A DNA stretch of 64,000 bases, from contig JAPXFQ010001794.1 of assembly GCA_028564705.1 (NCBI GenBank), positions 656,001-720,000 of the forward strand, in the 5' to 3' direction. The position numbers were made by a program, and so were the translations under genes. Source of the stretch: Apricaphanius iberus. Taxonomy: Eukaryota; Chordata; Actinopteri; Cyprinodontiformes; Aphaniidae. The notes below the pieces were generated by a model. The model was given only the letters and a program-made list of their open reading frames with translations. It was not told where the DNA came from and searched no databases. This document shows, piece after piece, positions 1 through 12,108 of the stretch. Position 1 is the first letter of the stretch. Each line of letters opens with the position of its first letter.

Positions 1-60
1 CAATAATACGGAAATGTAAAGGGGGACAAGGAGGAGACGGGAATCTTCTACGGCTTTTGA

Positions 61-769
61 AACAAGCAGAAATGAAGATCATTTCACTTTTTCATTTATA
101 TAGCAACAATTCACAACAAATATCATCTCAATAAACTTTACAAGAAAAAGCATTTTAATCCAATTATACTAACGATCCAATCAGTTAATAGTTTTCTATG
201 TAAGGAATCCCAGCAGATTATGCTGAGTCATTGATGTGAGGTTGTGCCCGGATCATACAGACTCCAACCACAGCAATTCCTCAGCAATCCCTCATACTGA
301 GCAAGCATGTTGCGACAGTGGAGAGGAAAAACTCTCCTTTAACAGGAAGAAACCTCCAGCAGAACCAGAACCTGGATCAGTACAAGCAGTCATCTGTCAT
401 GACTGTCTTTGGGTCGGAGAAGACAGAGAAGAGACACAGAAAGAACAAAATAACTGATGTAAGAGTATTTTATGTGTTAAAGAAAGTAAAAAGTTGATAA
501 CACGACATGGAGGATGTTTAGTCACTGGGAGCATCATCTGGATCGATGATCCCATCCAGCAGGGGGCGCTGTAGCTGAGCAGGACACCAGACCAGGTGAA
601 GCTTCTGTGCAGACAAAAAAATTAAGAGAAAACTGGGTTAATAATCGAAGTAACAGAAGAAAAAAATATATCTGGAGAGTAGTAGGAGAGAAAAGTAGAA
701 GAGTGAAGAAAAGTTGTCAGTCTGTCCTCCATCAGCCTAAACTTATAGCAGCATAGCTACAAAAATAGC
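61..769 (-). repeat. 3' tail (UTR) of LINE family A
   Basis: This is the non-coding tail of the LINE whose coding remnant follows at 770-1822. It reads 5'->3' on the minus strand. Blocks around 90-140 (tttatatagc..., acaa..atcatctca) and 285-370 (ACTGAGCAAGCATG, then AACAGGAAGAAACCTCC) recur almost unchanged at 30540-30740, which shows a dispersed family rather than unique sequence. A short open frame at 236-457 + is only this tail read the wrong way and has no support as a gene. Confidence 0.75.
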
Positions 770-1822
770 TCAGGATAACCTAAGCCATTCTAACTATAAG
801 CTTTATCAAAAAGGAAGGTTTTAAGCCTAGTCTTAAAAACAGACAGAGTATCTGCCTCATGGACTAAAACTGGGAGCTGGTTCCACAGGAGAGGAGCCTG
901 ATAACTAAAAGATCTGCCTCCTATTCTACTTTTAGAAATCCTAGGAACTACCAGTAGACCTGCATTCTGAGAACAAAGTTCTCTGTTAGGAACATATGGA
1001 ACAATCAGATCTCTGATGTACGATGGAGCTGATTATTAAGGGCTTTATACGTAAGGAGGAGGATCTTAAACTCTATTCTGGATTTAACAGGGAGCCAATG
1101 GAGAGAAGCCAAAACAGGAGAAATGTGATCTCTCTTTTTAATATTCATCAGAACTCTTGCTGCAGCATTTTGGATCAACTGAAGGCTTTTGATTGCATTT
1201 TGTGGACTTCCTGATAATAAGGAACTACAGTAGTCCAGCCTTGAAGTAAAAAATACATGAACTAGTTTCTCTGCATCACTCCTGGACAGGAGGTTTCTAA
1301 TTTTAGCATTATTCCAGTGGTGAAAGAAAGAAATCTTAGAAACCTGTTTAATATGGGATTTAAATGTCGTGTGTTGGTCAAAAATTACACGAAGGTTCTT
1401 TACATTATTACCAGAGGCCAAATTAATGCCATCCAGATGAAGTGATTAATTCAGCAGTTTCCTTTTTAAAGGTTCTGGTCCAAAGACAACAACTTCTGTC
1501 TGAATTTAAAAGTAGAAAATTCAGAATCGTCAAGGTTTTTATGTCTTCCAGACATGCTTGTAATCTACCTAACTGATTGGTTTCATCAGGTTTTATGGAT
1601 AAATATAATTGTGTATCATCAGCATAACTGTGTAAATTCATTCCATTATTTTACCAATTGGAAGCATATATATAGTAAAGAGAATCGGTCCAAGCACAGA
1701 ACCCTGTGGTACTCCACAAGTAACCCTTGAGTGTGAAGAAGATTTATCATCGACATGAACAAACTGGAATCTGTCAGAGAGATATGATCTAAACCAGATC
1801 AATACTGTCTGCAGTCCCTTCT
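770..1822 (-). pseudogene. Decayed CR1/L2/Rex1-type LINE reverse transcriptase (C-terminal half)
   Basis: Broken coding remnant of a non-LTR retrotransposon reverse transcriptase. On the minus strand, in order, are: WFRSYLSDR; the RT motif CGVPQGSVLGPILF near 1685-1725; the catalytic motif YADDTQLYL near 1598-1628; the thumb stretch FTSRLDYCSSLL and IQNAAARVL near 1150-1250; LHWLPV; and at 780-900 the C-terminal WNQLPVLVHEADTLS..FKTRLKTFLF. Frame changes and stops separate these pieces, so no active protein is made. The 5' half (endonuclease and RT fingers) is missing, as usual for 5'-truncated LINE copies. Family knowledge puts this RT in the CR1/L2/Rex1 group; the exact clade is not fixed by eye. 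Confidence 0.9.
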
Positions 1823-2818
1823 GATTACCTAACTTACCTGTTTGCTTCCTCCTTCCACAGGTAAAGCAGATACTCGCTGGTCCAGTGAGGCAGAGGCGCT
1901 GCTGGACGGAGGACGGAGGATCAGGGCTCTGTCTCATCCCCACCGAGTTCACACGTTCACTTTGCTGCTGGCTGAAAAAAATGCAGGACGGAAAATATCA
2001 GCAGAGTTATTAATGTCACGTTTCTTCAATCAGAAGTCGTGTTTCGTATGTTTAACATCAAGCACAACATCCTCCCTAATATTAAACAGTACCATGTCGT
2101 TTTAGACACTAAATACAGTCAGAGAACACTTTTCTAAACAGGTTTACATAAAATAAAGCTTTTGTGTCATATTTCCAGATGCTTAAACACAATACAGAAT
2201 AGAAAACATGTTCAAAAACCTTTAATAAAACCTGCGTTTCTCTGAGAACATCTCTTCCAAGGCCAATAAAACAAACATCTGACGAGAAAAACTTTATTTT
2301 TGGCGGGTGCTTACAGTTTTTAGAGTGGTTTACTCACTGAAGTCAAATTAAATCTTCATAGAGTGAAAACACACTCATTCAGGGAAGGATCAGCCTTGAA
2401 TTACAAAACTATAATCACCAAAATCTGGAGAACATTAAACACATTCATCAGGGCGAGACTCCGAAAATATCGCAGTGTTTCCACTTTAAACCCCTTCTCA
2501 GATGAGAGAGAAAGAATCAGATCTGGATGATGTTCTCTTCAGGTCCAAATGAAGAAAGCTTCCAGAGATCTGCTGATGGGGACATCTGGTTGGCCGGGTC
2601 ACTGAACGCTGCACAGATCAAACCTGATTTGGTGATTCTTTCCTCCTTCAGTTACTGTAACTTCACCTCATTCACAAACATTTTCTGATCGCCCACCAGG
2701 AAGAAAACTGGAATCTATTTTCATCTCACTCCCCGTCTCGTTGGATCTTTCTGGATATATTCCCAGAAATTGATAAATATAAAGAAATAAAGTAATAAAA
2801 AACCCTCGGGAATATGCA
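1823..2818. other. Unassigned non-coding stretch
   Basis: About 1 kb with no recognisable gene or element. Open frames here, such as 1842-2105 +, are short and resemble nothing I know. Confidence 0.5.
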
Positions 2819-3676
2819 GCAGTACGATATTTGATATCTGACACAAACTAAATACAGGGCTAGTATTGCCGATTCCGATCATTTTAGTACTATCATAGAG
2901 ATTTGTGTAATTTATTAAGTGAATGTATCGTCACTTTGAAATTTTGTCTAAAAACTTAAATATTCATGATTATTTTGTAAGTTTTCCTTTAATAGATCAT
3001 GTATTTGATGATGATATTAGTAGTAATGATAGTATTAATAAACAGGAATACTAATGTTGTTTAAACAGTTAATATAAAAGATTTATTCATCCATTTTCAT
3101 ATTTCACGATTGAGGCATAGCTATGATTTTTTTGTAGGCAGCAGCATATCTATTTTTTCAATTACGGTGAAAAATATATTTTTATTTGGACTAGCTTAAT
3201 AGTAGTAGTAATAATATACTAAATTATTGTAACCCATTACACTGAAAAATGCCATTAGCCTATCATTAATTCTTATTTTCATTTCACTATAAGCTACCTG
3301 GATATTGTTGTTGCCCATGCTATAACGCCTCTGTAAGGAACCGCTGTCTGCGTGCTGGGGAGCTGCTTTCCCGCTCTTCTTCCTTCTTTTGGCTCTGCTG
3401 CAGCTCAGAGTTTTGGTTGGGGTGTGTTTTAATATGCTGGTACAGGTTTGTGGTGTTGCCACAGTACCGTATTTGTTTACAGGTTGCAGTGGTTTGGTCA
3501 AGGACTGTAAAATAGCTCCAACTGGTTCTCCTCTTTCGCTCCTCTTTCGGCCGCTTGGAGTTTTACTAAGGAAAACCTGAAACTGAAGGATCGATCTCAT
3601 CACGCAGCTATCGATCAATACTCAATACCAACGTTAGATGGATACTATTGATATTTTAGATCGATCCGCCCAGCCT
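2819..3676 (-). mobile_element. hAT-type DNA transposon relic
   Basis: The right edge, read on the minus strand, begins GGCTGGGCGGATCGATCT (about 3656-3676), a terminus seen in fish hAT elements whose ends run into cgatat-rich sequence. The left edge near 2860 (agggctagtattgccgat) is a degenerate counterpart. The interior is AT-rich and carries one coding block, the BED finger listed separately. Boundaries are approximate and no clean target duplication was found. Confidence 0.55.
3416..3523 (-). pseudogene. BED-type zinc finger of a hAT transposase (fragment)
   Basis: Minus-strand translation reads W-S-Y-F-x5-T-T-A-T-C-K-Q-I-R-Y, then CGNTTNLYQHIKTHPN. This has the BED-finger layout: aromatic pair, Cys, then GNTTNL and the final H-x3-H zinc ligands. 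The usual second Cys of the C-x2-C pair reads Arg (CKQIR), so zinc binding is probably lost. In hAT transposases this domain binds the transposon ends. It lies in a different frame from the longer 140-codon open frame covering 3196-3618, which I take as a shadow. No RNase H-like catalytic part remains nearby. Confidence 0.8.
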
Positions 3677-3844
3677 GGATTTAGATTTAGGAGCTGAATG
3701 TGCTTCTGCTGTTGCACAGAAATGGTGAGATACCCTGAACAAGCTGTGTTGTTGGTCTTTGGGTTGTGGAGAAAACTGCTCATTTTCCACAAAAAAACAA
3801 CTGTGACTAAAATTCATCCAGGATTATCTCGGATTTAGCTCTAT

Positions 3845-4015
3845 CCATTACAACCAAGCATGATGGCGCCACCACCATGTTTCAGTGTGGCGCTGTGTTC
3901 ATCATGACACCTCACAGCCTTAATAAATAAAAGGTTTTTTCTTCGTGAACTCAGATAAAGCTTCCCCGTCCCACAGCATGATGCTGCCACCACCAAGGGA
4001 TGGTGGAGTGTTAGA
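3845..4015 (-). mobile_element. Tc1-like transposase scraps
   Basis: Two short blocks, 3859-3890 (catgatggcgccaccacc) and 3978-4000 (cagcatgatgctgccaccac), resemble the reverse complement of the Tc1 transposase segment KHGGGSIMLWG. A clear version of that segment exists at 54730-54760. Nothing longer can be aligned by eye, so this is either a very old Tc1 relic or two small fragments. Confidence 0.45.
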
Positions 4016-4020
4016 ATCAT

Positions 4021-7000
4021 GAAACATGTAGATTTTTCTGTGTAAAAAGAAAAAGTTCAGTTCAGTTTTACAGCCATGAAGGGATTAAGAGTTAAAAGTG
4101 CCTTAGCATACATTGTATAAAATATGCAATTAAGAATAGGAAACAGACAAATAAAAAAGTACTGCAGCATTCATACATCACCTGTCTACAGTCGCCCACA
4201 CTGACAGTTTTGTTTCCATGTTTATTTTAAAATAAAGTTGAACTGCCTTTTATTCTGCTTGTTACGAAGGCTGTCCATCATTTGCACGGGTTATTCAAAC
4301 CTCTCACCACTTGGTGCAAATATGCAGATATTCTCAACTTTGCGCGCTGCAGAGTCCAGGTAAATAAATCAGTTTAAGAAAAGATTTACGGACACTATAT
4401 CCAACGCATCTGGCTGACTGCAGGTTGAAAACGTTACTGAGGCTTTTGGAGCGCGGCTGTGGCCGTTGCGGCTGGTGAGACGGCCCAAAGAGCCCGATGT
4501 GCGCCTAACACTGTGGCATGCTGCTGCTTCCCTCCAATAGTTTACGGATCAGGAAACGGTTCGTTCAGAGAGTCTTTTAGGCTTCCGATTGCTTCAACAG
4601 CAGCAGAGATTTCTCATTTCAAAACTCTGGCTGAAGTGGAGCTTGATTCCAGCTTCCAGAACAACATCTAAGCCGCCATGAGAAGTCATGACAGAAAAAT
4701 CTGCAGCGATCCAACTATTTGAGTCCACACAGATGGGAGATTATTTAAGCTTTAGCAAGGCACCGATGAGAAACTTTGGTTAAAGTGCAACAGTAAACCT
4801 CAACCAACACGTCCTGAAGACGAACACTGTTCATCAGCAGCGTTGCAGCAGGGGAGGGTTTTTCAGCTGCAGCTCTAGACGCACCAGAAGCTCATCGATG
4901 GCGACCAAAGAGTCCTAATTTTAGAGAAATCCAACCAAATATTCCTGAATTGTAGCTTTGAATGATGTTGTTTATCCTGCTACCCTCTGATCTCATTGGC
5001 TGCCTGAGAGAACAACTTCACATCGCTGCATGGAGTGGTCTCCCTCTGCCAATTTTCACTAAAACACATATGTTGCTATGGTAACACACACACCTGGATA
5101 GCGGGGTTGTTCAGCAGCTCTTTGTTTGGAGCAGCTCAACATGTTTTCATCCTATTAAATTAAATTATGCTTCTTTTTTTCCAACCTTCTACTTCACAGT
5201 TTATGTTTCTTCGAGCTGCAACAGGTGTTGAAACGAAAAAAAAAAAAAAAAAAAAGTGAAAACGTTCCAGGATTTCTCAAAGTCACGGTAAAAACAGATT
5301 ATGATGGATGACTTTGTAAAAAAAAAATAAATAAATAAAAAATCATACACAGAACAGTACTAGCGGACATAGCCAGAGTAGAAAAAACAATAAAACCACT
5401 TGAAAGCAGTGAATGTTATTGTTTAGAAATGTTGAAATAATACTTTTCCGGAATAAACCACGCTTAAATCACAATGGAGTTGTTTTGCTTTTTCGACAGC
5501 CTAGTCTCCCAGCTGTACTTGAATGTAGCATGGGCAGCTGTTTGGTAAAATCTCTTGTAATCAACGGGGATTCCTCTAACTTGCAGAGTTTGGTCTGATT
5601 GGATGCTACTGGTAGCCATGGTGACGTCAGCTTGATTCAGCTTGACATTATTCCAGCTGAGTCATTCAGCTCAGTGCAGAGCGTCTTATGGACCTTATTG
5701 CTGTTCAAAGATGACAAAGTTCTGGTTCGGTCCGTCTTCATTTTTTTACCGTTGCTGCATGAGAAACCATTAGTAGAGTTTAGCGGTAGGTGGGAGTCCT
5801 TTCTGGTTTGTTTTTGGTGTAACTTTTTGAAGGTTTCCCTCCAGGATTCCCCCACATAAATACATGTATGTATTTCAGTCCCTTAACAACAGCTAGGGGG
5901 CGCTCTCTAACTCAACCTTTCATACAGAAGGAAAAGTTACAACCTAAAATATCCATATGTTTCTGCACCGATTATGCTTTAATAATCCCACCAAACTCTG
6001 AAGCCTGAAAGAGTTTTTTTCCCGATCACTTTCCCTCAGTACACCTGCAGATTATGGAGGACTATCGTTGCCAAAATTATGATTTAATCAATAACTGAGG
6101 TAAATAAATGGTTAAATACGATTTAAAATAAATAAATAAATGTGGAAGTAAAAATCTTACATTTATTTATTCATTAATTTAATACAACCAGTCACAAGCC
6201 AGGCGCTTTTTCTGACCCCCTGGTAGGGAAACAAATCAGACTCCAGAAACGTTCCACCTCCTTTGTTCTTCTAGCAACCAGAACAGGTGAATCTGACACA
6301 CGTTTGAGCTCAGATTTACCAAAATGCTACCACGAATGGAAAGGTCAGAGGTCATAAACACCCTGCGCATAAACATGCTCTCTATGTCTCTGCTTCACTT
6401 CCACAACTGCAAACCATCAGAAGCATTCAGCACCGTAACGCCATCAGAATGAAGCAAATCAACAGCAGAAGATTACTATGCATGTTTTCACAGTTTTCAG
6501 TCAAATGCCATAAGGACTGGATGTCTTCAGCCTAATTAGTGGTTATAGCGCAGCAACACACACAAACACACGCAGCGTCCCAGAAATGGATGCAAGTCTC
6601 TTTTTTTTTTTAAAGTATTACATCTGTTCTTCAGCAACAGATTATCTCTCGCTTTAGCAGAGCAGCGATTTATGAACTCCAGCCAATAACTCTCTAATTG
6701 ATGGAGGAAAATAACAGCCCTGCTTTCAAGCCGCTGTAAAACAGCAGCATATGTCAGAGTCGGGGTAAATTGTGTCAGTCCACGACTCTGACAACAGGAG
6801 GGAGAAAGCTTTTTCGTCATTTGTAGGTCTGCTAAATTAGCCGTCAAACAGCTGCTGGAGAATGGTAGAAATGTCCTTAAAATAAGCTGCAGGGGAGAGA
6901 GTTACCTGCGCTCAGTGTGCACGCAATTACATATAGTCATATCAACACAGGAAGCAGTCTGCCTTCTGAGCTTTCATATTTACAGATCTCTTTAAATCAA

Positions 7001-7329
7001 ACGTTTGTGACAGTGTTGCATTTGGTGTCTCTCAGTGAATAATATCATTTAAAATGTGTTTATATCAGTAGTTTCACTCAAAAAGTGAAACAAGTATAGA
7101 TTAATTCCTTGACATGATATATTCTCAACAGATTATTTTGTTTGGATGTATCTGTTATGATTTAAAACGTATTCAAATCTTTTTTTACAAAACAAATGCA
7201 AAACAAAAATTGTCACAACATAAGGGAAAATAAAAGTTCAAAATTGTCTGCTTTCCTGGTTACTTATAATTTAATATTGCACAAAAAGAAACCTGCATAT
7301 ATCTGAATTAAAATACTACAAGTTTAGAA
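4021..7329. other. Mostly unassigned; simple repeats
   Basis: No supported gene. It contains a poly-A run at about 5238-5255 and AAAT-rich tracts near 5318-5345 and 6125-6145. The block at about 6530-6840 has balanced composition and no repeat signature, so it could be a conserved non-coding element; only a cross-species alignment would show this. Open frames such as 5599-5859 + and 6536-6847 - resemble no family I recognise. Confidence 0.5.
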
Positions 7330-8835
7330 TATTAATAATGACAAATTAATAACTTTATGTCTACGATGGAGCCATATCGTCCTGCTGTCCTGTCTAAATT
7401 TGTTTAAATATATAAATATATACCTTGAAACTGGTTAAAAAAAATACATATGTAAATTTAAATACTGTTTAAATTTAACTTTACATTTTAAAAACTTATA
7501 ACTCCTCTTATTCAGTTGTTAAATATTTTACATCCTTTCTTAAAGGAGCAGGGGGCCGGATTGAAGAAATTAAACTCGCGACTGCTGCGGCCGGCACTGC
7601 AGCCACTGTGGGACCTATGGAGGACCAACTCTGCCATAATTGAAAATAAATAAATAAATGAATGAATAAATAAATAAATGGGTAAGTACAATTACAAACA
7701 AATAATTAAAGAAATAAATTCAAGAAAAATATTTAATTTCACAACTATTTTTTTATTTATTTATTTTATATTTTATTTTTTTCCACATCACATTTATTTC
7801 TGCATTTGTGGGAATAAATGTCATCTGGAAATTTCGAAATAAATAAAAAAATGAATAAATAAATGTGTGGGAAATTAAATATTGTTCTTGAATGTATTTG
7901 TAGATTTATTTATTTACAATTGTACTTACCCATTTATTTATTCATTCATTTATTTAGCGAGCGAGCAGAAAAAGTAAATAAATAAGTGACGTAGCTTACT
8001 TTCAGGCTACCTCACGTTACGCACATCACCAGCTGTACGACAACAAGCAACACGTCTTGGGACTAAGTAATAGTGTTTAATCGAACGCGGGTTCTTTCTA
8101 TTCCTTCTTCCTGTTAAATCGAGAATGCGTAAGAATTGTAGATTAACGTCACATCAGCGTGTAAGCGCGGGAAATTCGGCCACCGAATCGCAGTCTATTT
8201 TGCAGAACACAGACTGTTCAAGATAATAGGATTACACATGGGTGGGCTCATTTTACTTAGTTTAAAATCCTTCATTACTTAGTTTAAAATGCTTCATTAC
8301 CCAAAACAATTACAAAACTGAACATGAATGTAATTTATTTTAAAATCCGGCCCCTGCTCCTTTAACGAACATGTTTTAACACATTTAATCTGTCAGGTAT
8401 TTCCTGTTATATTCTGGTTTTAATAATTCAAACAGACTCCAGATTATCTTTTCCTCCCCAACCAGCTAATATGATTTATTAACATGAATGTAGAAGCTGT
8501 TCTCAGCGCTCACTGTGTCACACTCTAAAGCGTCCGTGTAGCAACATTATAACCCAAAGCAGCCTGAGGAGCTTTTCCGGTTATGATGTCATTATGATGC
8601 TCATAGGCTGCATTAATAAGTCTTTCTCAGACTGGGAGAAGAACGCGCCTCTTTGCTTCTCACTGATCCAGCATCGACTAACAGGAGCTGCTTTGAATGT
8701 AGCGCTGATACACATGAGCCTGGATGGAATCAGTGAGGATTGAATCCACCTGGTGGAACTGAATAAAGCTGAAGTGAACTATTAGGATAATTCAAGCCAG
8801 GATATTGAGCTCACTTTGCTGAAGTGCCCCCTAGT
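7330..8835 (+). repeat. Dispersed repeat R, copy 1 (split by a TTAA element)
   Basis: The flanks of the MITE at 7540-8365 (7330-7539 and 8366-8835) match, in reverse complement, the flanks of a different MITE at 23530-24600. Anchors: CATGTTTTAACACATTTAA at about 8374-8392 against 23894-23913; the block cagcgctcactgtgtcacac near 8503; AGTCTTTCTCAGACTGGGAGAAGAACG near 8620 with its complement near 23640-23665; and CATCCTTTCTTAA at the insertion point. Its class is unknown. Confidence 0.75.
7540..8365. mobile_element. TTAA-flanked MITE (Kolobok/T2-like)
   Basis: TTAA at 7540-7543 and 8362-8365 flank terminal inverted repeats AGGAGCAGGGGGCCGGATT (left) and AATCCGGCCCCTGCTCCT (right). TTAA target sites with TTAAAGG-type ends are typical of Kolobok/T2 MITEs; piggyBac also uses TTAA, but its ends differ. 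Inside is a second, AT-rich inverted repeat: an AAATAAATGAATGAATAAAT...GGGTAAGTACAATT arm at about 7628-7735 and its complement at 7855-7965. This forms a long hairpin and may be another nested MITE. Confidence 0.75.
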
Positions 8836-8939
8836 ATAAAAACAAATGATGAAAATCAGGATCCTTGCGTGCCTGGTATTATGTAATTATGCACAGCTTG
8901 ATGACATCATCAAAATGCATCACAGCAGTATGACGGTAT

Positions 8940-9803
8940 AGTCAAAATTAGGTCCCGACCGATATGAACTTTAGGGGTCCGATACCGACATAAAGCAGTA
9001 GCAAAGGAATATATAACGGCTGATAAATTCCCCCGCCAGATTAAACTCTGCATTATCTGCCCATTTTGTTCCTCACATATTTCCCCCTGGTCTATTCTGC
9101 ACATATTTCAAAGATATTTGTAATTATTTAACCATATTTAAGTATGGGTATGACACTTTATCTGTACTTTTTATCTTACTAACTACTGTTTTGCAATTAT
9201 GTTTATAATGTATTTTTTTCTGGACTCTTTAAGGGAAATTAAGTTTTTTTTCTACCTGTTCCTTATTTTTTAGCAATTTTTATTATTTTTTTCACTCATC
9301 CTGAGAAGTTTGGAGCCAGTTTGAGCCGTTCAGCAGTATTTATACATCCATCAGCGTACATCCATAGAACGGGAATGCTCGGGTTTGTATAAATGCTGAT
9401 TGTATTAAGGTTTGATCTGCCCAAAACTCCTTCATTTTAGCATGTTTATATTCTCCTTGGGCTTATGAACACCTCGGACCTGCTTCTTCTTTGTCTTCCG
9501 GGCCAATTTTGGGGCTTAACGACAAAAAAATAATCAAACGCTGACGAATCAGCCAGCAGGATCGTAAAGCCGGTGAATCTGCTGCTGTAAAACAGACTAG
9601 CAGTTCTGCTGTGGCGTAATTGTGTATTAGGTACAAATCGGCCAGGATGGAAATACAGAAGCACTTCTGGGGCTTTTTTAAATCCAACTGGAATATAAAA
9701 AATATAAAATGTTAAAAATATCGGCAATTGTTTTACAAATAACCAATAATATCCATGACCCCAATATCAGCCGGCTGATATATCGGTCGGGCTGCAGTCA
9801 AAA
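8940..9803. mobile_element. hAT element with perfect 8-bp target duplication
   Basis: AGTCAAAA occurs at 8940-8947 and again at 9796-9803. Between them the element opens with ttaggtcccgaccgatatg and closes with atatatcggtcgggctgc, inverted ends containing CCCGACCGATAT. An 8-bp target duplication with short inverted ends is the hAT signature. No transposase is visible, so it is non-autonomous. Its middle (about 9235-9690) is shared with the foldback element at 27470-28050. Confidence 0.85.
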
Positions 9804-10974
9804 TCTTTGCTATATGTTTATCATTTCTACCTGCTACATTGCACAGTACTAGTCCAAAGTACCCTGAAATAACAGATTGATTTTAATGCATGCGTAATTC
9901 TGCAGTTTAGCTGCTGTATGCTGTATGATTACCTGAAGGTATGCCATTCTGATGGGTTTGATGCTCCGTCAGAACATCTGGTTTTTAGCTCTAAACCAGT
10001 AATCAGTGCTGAATGAGCAGAGATGACTGAGATCATTAAAACATGACTTCCTGACAGGAGCTCGCCCCCATCAGAGGTCTCGCTGATTGCTCTTCCACCA
10101 GTAAGTCTTTAATGGGATAGATGTGACAGCAGAAAGCTGTTTTTAACGGGACAAAAGCGTGAGACTGACAAAAAGCACCGCTGCTGACACCAGAGCCACT
10201 GATGGCGATCACGTTACCTTTCTGCCTGCGTTGCTACACAACACTGGGAGGATGGATGCCGGCGGGACTAAACACACAAACAAACTCCGTCCCTTTGGTT
10301 CTCCATCTTCCCTCTGTCCAACATTTAGCCGCTCAGAGGGGATTGAATGTGACAGCCGCCCCTGAGCGCGTGGTTGGCAGGTTATCAGGTTAACCTGTGA
10401 GGTGTAACCCACCTGACACCGCCAGGACGGCTCTGACACCTCCGGCAGAAACAGTTAAATCACTCCAGCAGCATCCTCCTCTTCAACAGAGGTTCTTCTG
10501 CTTTATGCAAATCCAGAAACATATTTAGAGGTGTTATTGGTATCTGTTAATATAACTGATGAAACAAAACAAACACCTTTTTTTAAATGAAAAAATAGCT
10601 AAATTTTTTATGAGAGTACAATAGATGAAAGTTGTGAGGCTCATTCGGGTGCGTAGGTTGAATTTAGTAATAAAGTATTACCTGCTGATATATGCAACAG
10701 AGTTATGTAATAGTAATCTACGATGAAGGAAAAGACTTCTTCCTCATCTGAGTGTTTCAAATTAAGTGTAGAATTCAGAAATATGTGCAATTTGCACCAT
10801 TTTTTGCCTAATTTCTACAGTTGATCAAGCAGAAACCACTAAACACAGACAACCTCACCAATTCGTTAAGATGCAAAGTCACACTTAGTGCCAAAGTAAC
10901 GACACAAAAAGGACTGATAAAGGACCCAGATACAGAGCACTGGTGAAGATCAGTCAAATTACGTGAAGAACATG
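9804..10974. other. Unassigned stretch
   Basis: No recognisable gene or repeat. The part at about 10000-10460 is richer in G+C and free of repeat features; overlapping open frames of 63 to 76 codons lie there on both strands but resemble no known protein. Confidence 0.45.
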
Positions 10975-11440
10975 AACTTAGGAGACTTTTATGAGAAAAT
11001 CTATATTAAGAAATTTATATTGAGAATGATCTTTTCTATGTATTCTTACAAACTGAGATAACTGTCTGCTAATTCTTCATGATATAGTGATAGTCTGATT
11101 GTGTGACACTGCATACTGTTAGGTTGGGTCAAATTAACTGATATTAGGATCCCTACGTCCTGTATTGCCATAGAAACGAACCTCGGAGCACTGAACGTCC
11201 TGACGTGTCCTAAGATTGAGCGTATCCTATCAGACGAAGACGCCTGGGAGTCCACCAACTTAACTGAGAAGAAATGTTTACCGATATGGTGTGGATAGTA
11301 GTAAGGTCGTCTGAATCTATAAAGTTGTCAGTCAGTTGGTGGAAGGCAGGATCAAACAAGTCCGTTACATAACGTCCATATAATGAAGAAATCTCACTCA
11401 TGATTTTTATTTAACAATGTTTTTCCGACGACAGAGACCA
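10975..11440 (-). repeat. Unclassified repeat X, copy 1
   Basis: About 460 bp homologous to 41095-41550 along its length and, at both ends only, to 54140-54640. Shared blocks on the + strand include tatattgaga..gatcttttct.tgtattcttac, tatagtgatagtctgattgt, atccctacgtc, ggaaacga.cctcggagcac and gaatctataaag.tgtcagtcagt. On the minus strand, copies 1 and 2 give related peptides around LTDNFIDSD / LTDHFIDSD, but both frames are short. I do not recognise the family; a solo LTR, a SINE-like element or part of a DNA transposon are all possible. Confidence 0.65.
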
Positions 11441-11730
11441 AACTGAGAACGTGAAACAATTGGTAGGATGACGATGGCGAATGGAGACGTCAGAGAAGGG
11501 CGGATGGACCAGCAAAGTGAAATAGTGACCAAGGAGCTTAAACCTTTGGACCCTAGAGTAGAAATAGGAATAACATGCATAATGACACATCTATCAATTC
11601 TAATTGTCACCTTTAAAATGACACAAAAATTATTCAAATATACCTTTTGGTTGCTGAAATATACTATTTTTTTCATGGCTAAGCATTTTTCGAGAAACAG
11701 GTTCTATAATACTTTGAAAAATTCTTTCTT
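11441..11730. other. Open frame without known homology
   Basis: A 111-codon frame (11468-11803 +) starts here with MTMANGDVREGRMDQQSEIV. It contains a hydrophobic stretch but no motif I know. It runs into the tandem duplication that follows, so chance is the simplest explanation. Confidence 0.3.
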
Positions 11731-12108
11731 TGAAAAAACCATGTCAACGGATAACACACAATTGAATCAAGTTTTTTCAAAGTCAAATATAAGGTTTGAT
11801 TGAAGTTAGATTTTTATTCAGATTTCTTTAAAATTTTAAGTTAATTGAAATTACCTAACTACTTTAGTTCAAGTTAAAACTTTAAAGAAAATCAACTCCA
11901 TATTTTTTAAAAAAAGGACTTGAAAAAACCTGCCAACGGATAACACACAATGGAACCAAGTTTGTTCAAAGTGAGATATAAGGTTTGATTAAAGTTATAA
12001 TTTCATTCTGATTACATTGAAAATTTAAGTTCATTTTAACTACTTTCCTTCAACTTAAAAACTTACAGAAAATCAACTGAATATTTTCTACTCTTCTACT
12101 TTATATTT
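11731..12108. repeat. Tandem duplication, 190-bp unit, two copies
   Basis: tgaaaaaacc begins at 11731 and again at 11921. Both are followed by tg.caacggataacacacaat, then tcaaagt.a.atataaggtttgatt.aagtt, and both units end with a..aaaatcaact..atatttt. The copies have diverged clearly but stay alignable end to end. AT-rich, no coding potential. Confidence 0.8.

Noticed and set aside
3196..3618. 140-codon minus-strand frame
   Set aside because: The BED finger is in a different frame of the same strand; this frame ends in poly-Tyr from a repeat of tag/gta triplets and is a shadow.
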